Shown in pieces: positions 1 through 5,774 of a stretch of 5,811 nucleotides of DNA. Within the stretch, counting starts at the first letter, position 1. The number at the start of each line of letters is the position of its first letter. Source of the DNA: Pseudomonadota bacterium (GTDB lineage Bacteria; Pseudomonadota; Gammaproteobacteria; Burkholderiales; Burkholderiaceae_D); assembly GCA_023392035.1 (NCBI GenBank), contig JAEVZY010000291.1, positions 1-5,811 of the forward strand, given 5' to 3'. Made by a program: the position numbers and the translations under genes. Under the pieces are notes generated by a model that worked only from the letters and a program-made list of their open reading frames with translations, did not search any database and was not told the origin of the DNA.

Positions 1-1
1 G

Positions 2-1999
2 AAGCTGGCCCTGCAAACGCCGGCGCGCCTGCTGCTGTGCGACTTGCATGAAGTGCCGCTGCTGGCGCGCCTGGTGCGCGCGCAAGCCGGCAAGCGACTG
101 CGGCTTGCGGCCGAGACCGGCCTGGATGTCGCCTGCCGCGCCTTGCTGCAAACGATCGCCGAAAGCCTGGCCTCCGTCAGCAGCGAAAACCTCACGCAAA
201 TGGAGCTGGCCCTGTCCGGCCTGCTGGCGGCCGCCGCCGGCGCCACGCCGCGCCTGAATGAAGAAGACAACGCCGCGTCATCGCTGCAACTGAGCCATTT
301 GCAGCGCATCTGCTCCGCCATCGAATCGCGCCTGGCCGATCCGGCCCTGACCTTGAAGGATGTGGCGCAGGCCGAAAAGGTCTCGCCGCGCTATGTGCAA
401 AAGCTGCTGGCGCTGAACGGCACCACCTTCGGCGACTATCTGCGCGAGCGGCGCCTGACGCGCTGCAAGCTGGAGCTGGAAGACAAGTCCTTCTCGCACC
501 TGTCGGTCTCGCAAATCGCGTTTCGCTGGGGGTTCAGCGATGCCGCCAATTTCAGCCGGGCCTTCTCGCGCCGCTTCGGCGCCACCCCCAAGGAGTGCCG
601 CCATCCGGAACGGCCGGAGCAGCCTGTGCTGCGTGGCCGGCCCAAGGGCCGGCAATGGGAGCGCGCCAACGAAGACGCGTTTGCCGCGCCCGATGGCGGC
701 GTGCAAAGCGAGCGCGATCACACCATTCCGGCCACGCGGCAAAGCGTGCACTGGGGCTATTTCAGCCGCGAATTGAAACCGGTGGCCAGCATCGCTTCCG
801 GCGAGATCGTCACCATCGAAACCCTGACCCAGCATGCCTACGACGATTACGAACGCATGATTGCCGGCGACGCCGATGCCGAAGGCGTGTTCCTGTGGAC
901 CGCGCAGGAAAAAGGCATCGATTGCCGCGGCTCGGGGCCGCTGGCGGCTTCCATCTACGGCCGCGGCGCCGGCGAAGGCTTCGGCGTTCACATCTGTACC
1001 GGCCCGGTCCACATAGAGGGCGCCATGCCGGGCGATGTGCTGGAGGTGCGTATTCTTGAAGTCGAGCCGCGGCCCAGCCGCCATCCGGCGCACCAGGGAC
1101 GCTGCTTCGGCAGCAATGCCGCCGCCTGGTGGGGCTTTCATTACGACGACCTGCTGACGCGTCCCAAGCGCCGCGAAGTCATCACCATCTACGAAATCAT
1201 GGGGCGCGGCAGCGAGCGACATGCGCAGGCGCTGTACAGCTTTCGCTGGACGCCGCAGAAGGATCCGTTCGGAGTCGAGCACCAGATCATCGACTATCCT
1301 GGCATCCCGGTCGACCACTCGACCATCACCAAGAAAACCGGGGTGCTGGACGCGGTGCGGATTCCGGTGCGTCCGCATTTTGGCGTGCTGGCGGTGGCGC
1401 CGGCCTGCGCCGGGCGGGTCGATTCGGTGCCGCCCGGCTATTTCGGCGGCAACATCGACAACTGGCGCGCCGGCGCCGGCACCACGCTCTATCTTCCGGT
1501 GGCGGTGCCGGGGGCCCTGTTTTCCGTGGGCGATCCGCATGCTTCGCAAGGCGATGCCGAGATCAGCGGCACGGCCATCGAATGCTCATTGACCGGCAAG
1601 TTCCAATTCATTCTTCACAAGAAAGAGGCATTGGAGGGACGCTTCCTGCGCGAGCTGGATTTTCCCCTGCTGGAGACGGAAAACGAATGGCTCATCAGCG
1701 GCTTCTCGTACAGCAATTACCTGGATGAGCTGGGCGAGAATGCCCAGGCCGAAATCTACAAGAAGGCTTCGCTGGAGTTGGCCATGCGCGACGCCGTGCG
1801 CAAGACGCGGCGCTTCCTGATGGTGGAGCATGGGCTGGATGAAGACGAGGCGATTTCCCTGATGTCGGTGGCGGTGGACTTCGGCGTGACCCAGGTCGCC
1901 AATGGCAATTGGGGCATCCACGCCGGCATCAAGAAGGCCTTGTTTTCCGGGCGCAAGCGCGCGCGCGGCGGCGCGCCGGAGCCGGAACCCTTGACGTGA
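2..1999 (+). CDS. AraC-type regulator fused to acetamidase/formamidase (5' end outside window)
   Basis: The reading frame is open from base 2, with no stop upstream of the first in-frame TTG at 44, so the true start probably lies outside the window; 665 residues are visible. Three parts follow in order. Bases 2 to about 290 look like the end of an AraC-family N-terminal sensor domain. About 299-600 is an AraC/XylS DNA-binding domain with two helix-turn-helix units; the second carries the family-typical QIAFRWGFSDAANFSRAF (512-565) and ends at GATPKECR. After a linker of about 40 residues, 716-1999 is a full-length FmdA/AmdA domain of about 427 residues. It contains HWGYF (749-763), TGPVHIEGAMPGD (998-1036), RPHFGVLAVAP (from about 1370), FGGNIDN (1442-1462) and GDPHASQGDAE (1529-1561). 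This family hydrolyses formamide or short aliphatic amides to acid plus ammonia. Domain identities are firm from motifs. The frame is continuous, with no sign of a frameshift. Whether the enzyme domain is active, and which DNA is bound, are inferences. Confidence 0.88.
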   Translation, partial: KLALQTPARLLLCDLHEVPLLARLVRAQAGKRLRLAAETGLDVACRALLQTIAESLASVSSENLTQMELALSGLLAAAAGATPRLNEEDNAASSLQLSHLQRICSAIESRLADPALTLKDVAQAEKVSPRYVQKLLALNGTTFGDYLRERRLTRCKLELEDKSFSHLSVSQIAFRWGFSDAANFSRAFSRRFGATPKECRHPERPEQPVLRGRPKGRQWERANEDAFAAPDGGVQSERDHTIPATRQSVHWGYFSRELKPVASIASGEIVTIETLTQHAYDDYERMIAGDADAEGVFLWTAQEKGIDCRGSGPLAASIYGRGAGEGFGVHICTGPVHIEGAMPGDVLEVRILEVEPRPSRHPAHQGRCFGSNAAAWWGFHYDDLLTRPKRREVITIYEIMGRGSERHAQALYSFRWTPQKDPFGVEHQIIDYPGIPVDHSTITKKTGVLDAVRIPVRPHFGVLAVAPACAGRVDSVPPGYFGGNIDNWRAGAGTTLYLPVAVPGALFSVGDPHASQGDAEISGTAIECSLTGKFQFILHKKEALEGRFLRELDFPLLETENEWLISGFSYSNYLDELGENAQAEIYKKASLELAMRDAVRKTRRFLMVEHGLDEDEAISLMSVAVDFGVTQVANGNWGIHAGIKKALFSGRKRARGGAPEPEPLT

Positions 2000-2034
2000 A
2001 TAACTGTCAACCCGGAGTCAAGCTTCAGGCACAT

Positions 2035-2040
2035 GAGGGA
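2035..2040 (+). promoter_or_regulatory. Ribosome binding site deciding the HMA2 gene start
   Basis: GAGGGA lies 7 nt before the ATG at 2048. The in-frame ATG at 2033 overlaps this motif and has no comparable Shine-Dalgarno sequence at a proper distance. The start at 2048 is therefore preferred. Confidence 0.65.
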
Positions 2041-2047
2041 CGCATCC

Positions 2048-2734
2048 ATGTCCGTCACTTGGTGGGTTGCGCATAGCACGCCGGGCCGCATCCGGTTCCG
2101 GTTCGATGGCCTGCGCACGGCGCCCGCGCTGGAACGCCGCCTGGTCCGGATCGGCGAGCTGGTCGATGGTATCCGCGGCGTCGAGGTCAAGCCGATCACC
2201 GGGTCGGTGCTGGTCAGCTTCAACCCCAGACTGCGCGGCGGCGAAGAAAAGATCATTGCCGCGCTGCGTGCCACGCTGGGATCGGGTCGGCAGGCGCCGC
2301 CCGAAGCGGGGCACTCCAACCACAGCCAGAGTGCTCCCCACGACCGTGCCCACGGCCACTCCGCGCAGGACCAGGAAGTCAAAACCATAGAGAAGACCGT
2401 CAATGAAGAGGCACGCCTGGTGACTTCCGCCCTGGAGGAATCGAGCGAAGTCGAAGTGGCGACCCAGGTGATCGAGGCCGATGCCAGGAAATTGGCGAAG
2501 CGCTCTCCCGCCCTGGCGGCCCTGGTCGCCGCCGTGCGCCGGCTGAATGCGAAGGTCAAGCGTGCCACCAAGGGCGTTCTGGATCTGCAATTGCTGCTGA
2601 TATTTCCCTTCGCCCTGCATAGCCTGATGTTCCGGAAAAAGGATGCCTTCTTCTGGTCGGTGCTGGGCTTGTTCTCGGTCCACGCCCTGATCAATCTTTC
2701 AACGCAGGAAGCGGGAGCGGGAGCCAAGTCCTAG
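2048..2734 (+). CDS. HMA2-like (heavy-metal-associated fold) protein with His-rich linker and hydrophobic C-terminus
   Basis: The protein has 228 residues. Residues 7-75 resemble the HMA2 family: HSTPGRIRFRF near the N-terminus, then GVEVKPITGSVLVSFNP. This is a ferredoxin-like fold related to metallochaperone domains but without the CxxC metal site; no cysteine occurs in that segment. Residues 89-104 form a linker with five histidines (89, 92, 98, 102, 104). A charged helical stretch follows (about 115-178). Two hydrophobic segments (about 180-197 and 200-219), separated by FRKKD, could form a membrane hairpin. The start at 2048 is chosen for its Shine-Dalgarno; 2033 would add five residues. 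The gene begins 48 nt after the amidase fusion with no clear terminator between, so co-transcription is possible. Family members are often found near metal-transport genes, but the role is not established. Metal binding by the histidines is inference. Confidence 0.72.
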   Translation: MSVTWWVAHSTPGRIRFRFDGLRTAPALERRLVRIGELVDGIRGVEVKPITGSVLVSFNPRLRGGEEKIIAALRATLGSGRQAPPEAGHSNHSQSAPHDRAHGHSAQDQEVKTIEKTVNEEARLVTSALEESSEVEVATQVIEADARKLAKRSPALAALVAAVRRLNAKVKRATKGVLDLQLLLIFPFALHSLMFRKKDAFFWSVLGLFSVHALINLSTQEAGAGAKS

Positions 2735-2777
2735 CCCGACGCGGAAGCCGGCCTCCTTGCGTGGCCAGGGTCGGGCT
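2733..2777 (+). terminator. Weak candidate terminator hairpin after the HMA2 gene
   Basis: AGCCCGAC (2733-2740) and GTCGGGCT (2770-2777) are perfect 8-bp inverted arms that begin within the stop codon. The 29-nt loop can itself pair through GGCC at 2750-2753 and 2763-2766. No run of T follows, only TATAAT, so intrinsic termination would be weak. The right arm lies directly against a promoter-like -10. Confidence 0.3.
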
Positions 2778-2783
2778 TATAAT
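2757..2783 (+). promoter_or_regulatory. Candidate sigma70 promoter at the clc start
   Basis: TATAAT at 2778-2783 matches the -10 consensus exactly. TTGCGT at 2757-2762 is a poor -35 (first three bases match) at 15-nt spacing. The -10 overlaps the ATG at 2782. If this promoter is used, the transcript would begin near 2790 and the clc start would have to be further downstream. Confidence 0.35.
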
Positions 2784-4248
2784 GGCGCACTCCCGCGCTG
2801 CCTCTGCCCGACCGAACTTGTCCCCGACCGATCCCCCTCCAGAAAAAACGGCGACGCCCGCGCCATCCCGTCTACCGGGCAGCACCCGCCGCCGCGCGCG
2901 TCACACCCTCCGCCTCTCGCGTCACGGCATCCGCTATGCGATTTTCCTGGCCGGCGCGGCCTGCGTCGCCCTGGTTTCCATCTGCTTTGCCTGGCTGGCC
3001 GAAAAGGCGCTCGAGCTCAATCTCTTCGTCATGCACCACGCGCGCTGGAGCAGCTTGCTGCTGCTGCCGCTGGGTTTCGCCGGCTTGCGCTGGCTGACGC
3101 TGCGGCATGCGGCGCAGGCGCGCGGCAGCGGTATTCCGCAAGTGATCGCGGCAATGGACATGGACTCGCGCAGCAAGGAGCAGCGTCTGCTGGTCTCACT
3201 GCCGCAAGCGCTTTGGAAGATCGTGCTGACGGCCGCCGGCCTGGCGATCGGCGCCTCGATCGGGCGTGAAGGTCCCTCGGTGCAGGTGGGCGCCGCCGTG
3301 ATGCTGGCCTGGGGCCTGTGGTGGCATGAAAAGACCCGCGCCAACAGCCGCTTGCGGGTGGGCTTTCGTACCGATGCCCTGATCGCGGCCGGCGCGGCGG
3401 GCGGACTTGCGGCCGCCTTCAACACACCCTTGGCCGGTGTCGTGTTTGCGATCGAGGAATTGGGGCGCGGCAGCGTGGTGAAGTTCGACCGGCTGGTGAT
3501 GTCCGGCGTGCTGACGGCCGGTTTTGTCACGCTTGCGCTGGTGGGCAACAACTCCTATTTCCGGGTCGAGCACAATTTCCTGGCGCTCACGCATGACTGG
3601 GGCGGTGTCCTGCTGGCGGGACTGGTGAACGGGGTGCTGGGCGGGTGCTTTGCGCGCGTGCTGTTGGCCGGGGCGCCGGGCCTGGTGCCGCTTGCCTGGC
3701 GCCGTGCCACCCAGCTGCATCCGTTTGCGGTGGCGGCCGTGTGCGGACTGCTGGCGGCCGTGATCGGCCTGCTCGCCAACGACAGCACTTACGGCACCGG
3801 TTATGGGCAGGCGGCGGCGCTGCTGAACGGCGGCGGCAGCGGCAGCGATCTGTTCGGCATCGCCAAACTGGCTTCCACGGTACTGGCTTATATCGCCGGC
3901 CTGCCCGGCGGCATCTTCACCCCATCGCTGGCGGTGGGCGCGGGCATCGGCGAACATCTCTCGGCGATTTTCCCCGGCGCCCATTTCAACCCCGGTCTCT
4001 TGGCGCTGCTCTCCATGGCCGGTTTCCTGGCGGCCGCGACCCAGGCGCCGATTACGGCAACCGTCATCACGATGGAAATGACGCGCTCGCACGACCTGAC
4101 GCTCATGCTGCTGGCGGTGACGCTGCTGGCTTCCTTCGTTTCGCGCCAGTTCTGCCCGCGCCCGTTCTACCACAGCGCCAGCCGCGGTTTTCGCCGCGAA
4201 GCCCTGGCGCTGGGACAGTCAAGCTCGCGCGCGGAACCGGGCAAGTAG
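2782..4248 (+). CDS. ClC-family chloride channel / H+/Cl- exchanger
   Basis: With the ATG at 2782 the protein has 488 residues, close to the 473 of E. coli ClC-ec1, and has no C-terminal CBS domains. It is a multi-pass inner-membrane protein that moves chloride, probably in exchange for protons. All family hallmarks are present: GSGIP at 115-119 (anion-coordinating Ser116), GREGP at 161-165 (gating Glu163), NTPLAGVVFAIEEL from 214 (Glu226 aligns with the internal proton glutamate of ClC-ec1), GIFTP at 377-381, and RPFY with Tyr463 aligning with the central chloride-binding tyrosine. Having both glutamates favours an exchanger over a channel. The first 48 residues are polar and Arg/Pro-rich and vary in the family. 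The start is uncertain: a GTG at 2761 would lie in the preceding hairpin, the ATG at 2782 has AGGG 11 nt upstream but overlaps a TATAAT, and TTG at 2818 is in frame. The stop codon lies inside an inverted repeat. Confidence 0.93.
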   Translation: MAHSRAASARPNLSPTDPPPEKTATPAPSRLPGSTRRRARHTLRLSRHGIRYAIFLAGAACVALVSICFAWLAEKALELNLFVMHHARWSSLLLLPLGFAGLRWLTLRHAAQARGSGIPQVIAAMDMDSRSKEQRLLVSLPQALWKIVLTAAGLAIGASIGREGPSVQVGAAVMLAWGLWWHEKTRANSRLRVGFRTDALIAAGAAGGLAAAFNTPLAGVVFAIEELGRGSVVKFDRLVMSGVLTAGFVTLALVGNNSYFRVEHNFLALTHDWGGVLLAGLVNGVLGGCFARVLLAGAPGLVPLAWRRATQLHPFAVAAVCGLLAAVIGLLANDSTYGTGYGQAAALLNGGGSGSDLFGIAKLASTVLAYIAGLPGGIFTPSLAVGAGIGEHLSAIFPGAHFNPGLLALLSMAGFLAAATQAPITATVITMEMTRSHDLTLMLLAVTLLASFVSRQFCPRPFYHSASRGFRREALALGQSSSRAEPGK

Positions 4249-4260
4249 AGCCGGTTCCGC
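4231..4260. terminator. Inverted repeat between the converging clc and VOC genes, candidate bidirectional terminator
   Basis: GCGGAACCGG (4231-4240) and CCGGTTCCGC (4251-4260) are perfect 10-bp complementary arms around a 10-nt loop containing the clc TAG. The stem is very stable, but neither strand shows a T-run beyond it. Its position between convergent genes fits a two-way terminator or 3'-end stabiliser. Confidence 0.45.
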
Positions 4261-4265
4261 CGCCG

Positions 4266-4282
4266 GCCTGGTGCAGCCAGGC
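4266..4282. terminator. Second small hairpin just downstream of the VOC stop
   Basis: GCCTGG (4266-4271) and CCAGGC (4277-4282) are perfect 6-bp arms with a 5-nt loop. The hairpin lies 4 nt past the VOC stop codon when read on the minus strand. There is no T-tract. It may act together with the larger repeat at 4231-4260. Confidence 0.35.
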
Positions 4283-4286
4283 AGGC

Positions 4287-4679
4287 TTACTTGGGCCGAT
4301 AGATGGCGCACAGCTTGTGGCCATCGGGATCGCGCACGTAGGCCAGGTACATCGCGCCCATGTTGCCTTCGCGCAGACCGGGCGGTTCCTCGATCGATTT
4401 GCCGCCGTGGGCGACGGCCGTCTCGTGAAACTTTTGCACCTGCTCCGGCGAGTTGCATTTGAAGCCGATGGTGCCGCCGTTGGCCGGAGTGGCATCGTCG
4501 CCATTGATCGGCTCGGTGATGGCGAAGGTGCTGCCTTCGTGCCGGTAGAACAGCCGGGTGTGGCCGGTATTGGTCTTGTTGCGAAACGGTTCGCCCGCGC
4601 CCAGCACGCCCAGCACGGCATCGTAGAAACGCTTGGAACGCTCGATGTCGTTGGCCCCGACCATCACGTGATTCAACAT
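4287..4679 (-). CDS. VOC superfamily (glyoxalase/dioxygenase fold) protein
   Basis: The protein has 130 residues, the usual size of a single VOC unit with two beta-alpha-beta-beta-beta modules; such proteins usually dimerise in the cytoplasm. Recognisable pieces are LNHVMVGANDIERSKRFYDAVLG (residues 2-24), a middle GGTIGF segment (68-73), QKFHETAVAHGGK (82-94), and YVRDPDGHKLCAI near the end (114-126). His4 is kept. The middle histidine usual in glyoxalase I-like members is a Thr at about position 70, and the C-terminal glutamate (as in NKIEA) is replaced by Cys124. A classical glyoxalase I metal site is therefore unlikely; substrate and reaction are unknown. The start is well supported by GAGGAGG 6 nt upstream. 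The gene is transcribed from its own promoter in the divergent region and converges on clc. Confidence 0.88.
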   Translation of the reverse strand: MLNHVMVGANDIERSKRFYDAVLGVLGAGEPFRNKTNTGHTRLFYRHEGSTFAITEPINGDDATPANGGTIGFKCNSPEQVQKFHETAVAHGGKSIEEPPGLREGNMGAMYLAYVRDPDGHKLCAIYRPK

Positions 4680-4685
4680 GCTTTT

Positions 4686-4692
4686 CCTCCTC
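4686..4692 (-). promoter_or_regulatory. Strong ribosome binding site for the VOC gene
   Basis: On the minus strand this reads GAGGAGG, 6 nt before the ATG at 4679. It is the strongest Shine-Dalgarno in the window and fixes the start. Confidence 0.85.
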
Positions 4693-4719
4693 TTTTGACC
4701 CAGGTTTCACAGGCCGGCC

Positions 4720-4748
4720 AGTGTAAAGACTGATTTCCCGGCTGGCAA
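4720..4748 (-). promoter_or_regulatory. Sigma70-like promoter of the VOC gene
   Basis: On the minus strand, TTGCCA (4748-4743, 5 of 6 consensus) and TACACT (4725-4720, 4 of 6) are separated by exactly 17 nt. Transcription would start near 4713, within the palindrome GGCCGGCC (4712-4719), giving a leader of roughly 35 nt that contains the strong ribosome binding site. Confidence 0.6.
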
Positions 4749-4826
4749 TCAGGCGCTTGGCCAAGTGCTGCGGGTCGCCCTTTTGCTCCATCATTCGCTC
4801 CCCACAGCGCCGGTACGCCGCCGCCC

Positions 4827-4840
4827 TTAATTTGCATCAA
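4827..4840 (+). promoter_or_regulatory. FNR/ANR-like binding site upstream of the cytochrome b gene
   Basis: TTAAT-TTGC-ATCAA matches the known FNR/ANR consensus TTGAT-N4-ATCAA at 9 of 10 defined positions. It lies about 70 nt before the cytochrome b start, in a divergent intergenic region. An anaerobic regulator site is biologically sensible for a respiratory cytochrome. The alignment to a start site is uncertain: it is centred about 52 nt before the TSS predicted from the 4851-4879 promoter. Confidence 0.5.
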
Positions 4841-4852
4841 AGCGCAGCGCTT
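4840..4852. repeat. Short near-perfect palindrome, possible operator
   Basis: AAGCGC-A-GCGCTT has perfect 6-bp arms around a single central base. It abuts the FNR-like box and overlaps the edge of the candidate -35. It could be a regulator site, but palindromes of this length also occur by chance in GC-rich DNA. Confidence 0.3.
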
Positions 4853-4879
4853 CACCGCGCTGCCGGCTCGACTTACAGT
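4851..4879 (+). promoter_or_regulatory. Weak candidate promoter of the cytochrome b gene
   Basis: TTCACC (4851-4856) and TACAGT (4874-4879) each match the sigma70 consensus at 4 of 6 positions with 17-nt spacing. A poor core promoter is what an activator-dependent gene would show, in keeping with the FNR-like box upstream. Confidence 0.35.
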
Positions 4880-4910
4880 TTCATTTCAAGCTGCGACCAG
4901 GCCTCATGCC

Positions 4911-5774
4911 ATGCGTGCCGATGCAGGTTTTCCGCCATCCGTTGCGCCGTCCGCGCCACGTACTGTCCTTTACTATCGCCACCGGCTGCCGGTACGCATC
5001 ATGCACTGGATCAATGCGCTGTGCCTGGTGGTGCTGTTCATGTCCGGCATGGGTATCTTCAATGCCCATCCCGCCCTTTATTGGGGGCAGTCTTCCTATT
5101 CCGAACGCCCGGCCCTGCTCGAAATCGGCGTGCGGGATGGGCGCGGCGTGCTGCGTATCGGCCAGCACCAGTTCGATACCACCGGCGTGCTGGGGCTGGC
5201 CCGCGGCGCCAATGGCGCGCCGCAGGCGCACGCCTTTCCGCACTGGATCACGATTCCCGGGTTTTACTCGCTGGCGACTTCGCGCCAGTGGCATTTCTTT
5301 TTCGCCTGGCTGTTCGTGATCAATGGCGTGGCCTATCTGCTCTATGCCCTTTTCACGGGACATCTGCGGCGCGACCTCTGGCCCGATCTGCGCGACTTGC
5401 GCGGCATCCCCGCCTCGATCTGGGAGCATGTGCGCCTGCGCCATCCCCAAGGGGAAGCGGCCAGGCGCTACAACGTGTTGCAGAAGCTGGCCTATCTGTC
5501 GGTGATCTGCGTGATGCTGCCCTTGATAGCGCTGATGGGCATGGCCATGTCGCCCATGCTCGATACCGTGATCCACGGCTGGGTCAGCTGGTTCGGCGGA
5601 CGCCAGGCCGCGCGCACCATCCATTTCATCCTGGCCTGGCTGCTGTTGGCCTTCTTGCTGGTGCATGTGTTCGAAGTGCTCATCAGCGGAGTCTGGAACC
5701 ACTTGCGCTCCATGATCACCGGCTGGTTCGCGGTGGATGAATCGGCAAGCAAATCGTCGGCAGGCAAATCATGA
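4911..5774 (+). CDS. Cytochrome b561-type membrane subunit (thiosulfate reductase cytochrome b-like)
   Basis: The protein has 287 residues and four predicted inner-membrane helices, at about 30-48, 128-148, 187-212 and 236-258. Likely heme b ligands lie in the helices: His32 (RIMHWINA), His128 (QWHFFFAW), and His238 with His252 in helix four, spaced 14 apart as in the Ni-hydrogenase/formate dehydrogenase cytochrome b fold. The first loop is about 80 residues long and includes ALYWGQSSYS and FPHWITIPGFYSLATSRQW, which are typical of the subgroup annotated as thiosulfate reductase cytochrome b. The protein should pass electrons between the quinone pool and a periplasmic partner. That partner is very likely the next gene, which overlaps by ATGA and starts with a Tat signal. 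The ATG at 4911 is the only start before the conserved region; its Shine-Dalgarno (CAGG about 10 nt upstream) is weak. The true substrate is unknown. Confidence 0.9.
   Translation: MRADAGFPPSVAPSAPRTVLYYRHRLPVRIMHWINALCLVVLFMSGMGIFNAHPALYWGQSSYSERPALLEIGVRDGRGVLRIGQHQFDTTGVLGLARGANGAPQAHAFPHWITIPGFYSLATSRQWHFFFAWLFVINGVAYLLYALFTGHLRRDLWPDLRDLRGIPASIWEHVRLRHPQGEAARRYNVLQKLAYLSVICVMLPLIALMGMAMSPMLDTVIHGWVSWFGGRQAARTIHFILAWLLLAFLLVHVFEVLISGVWNHLRSMITGWFAVDESASKSSAGKS

Noticed and set aside
278..1549. Long open frame on the minus strand opposite the AraC-amidase gene (423 codons)
   Set aside because: The plus-strand frame carries clear AraC and FmdA motifs throughout. The minus-strand product is a low-complexity His/Arg/Ala/Gly-rich translation typical of antisense frames in GC-rich DNA.
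1991..2019. TTGACG at 1991 as the -35 of a promoter for the HMA2 gene
   Set aside because: No acceptable -10 is found 15-19 nt downstream (the region is CCCGGAGTC).
1756..2727. Minus-strand open frame of 323 codons across the end of the amidase and the HMA2 gene
   Set aside because: It runs antisense to two recognisable genes, crosses their boundary, and shows no family motif.
2761..2781. GTG at 2761 as the clc start
   Set aside because: It lies within the hairpin and spacer of the candidate promoter and adds only seven residues. No Shine-Dalgarno is seen at a suitable distance.
3196..4173. Minus-strand open frame of 325 codons opposite clc
   Set aside because: Antisense to a conserved ClC gene, with an Arg/His/Gln-rich composition and no recognisable domain.
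3645..4733. Plus-strand open frame of 362 codons out of frame with clc and running across the VOC gene
   Set aside because: The sequence is the +1 shadow of clc followed by the antisense of the VOC gene, both of which are well supported.
4757..5740. Plus-strand open frame of 327 codons overlapping the cytochrome b gene
   Set aside because: It is an out-of-frame shadow. The frame starting at 4911 has the heme histidines, membrane helices and an ATGA junction.
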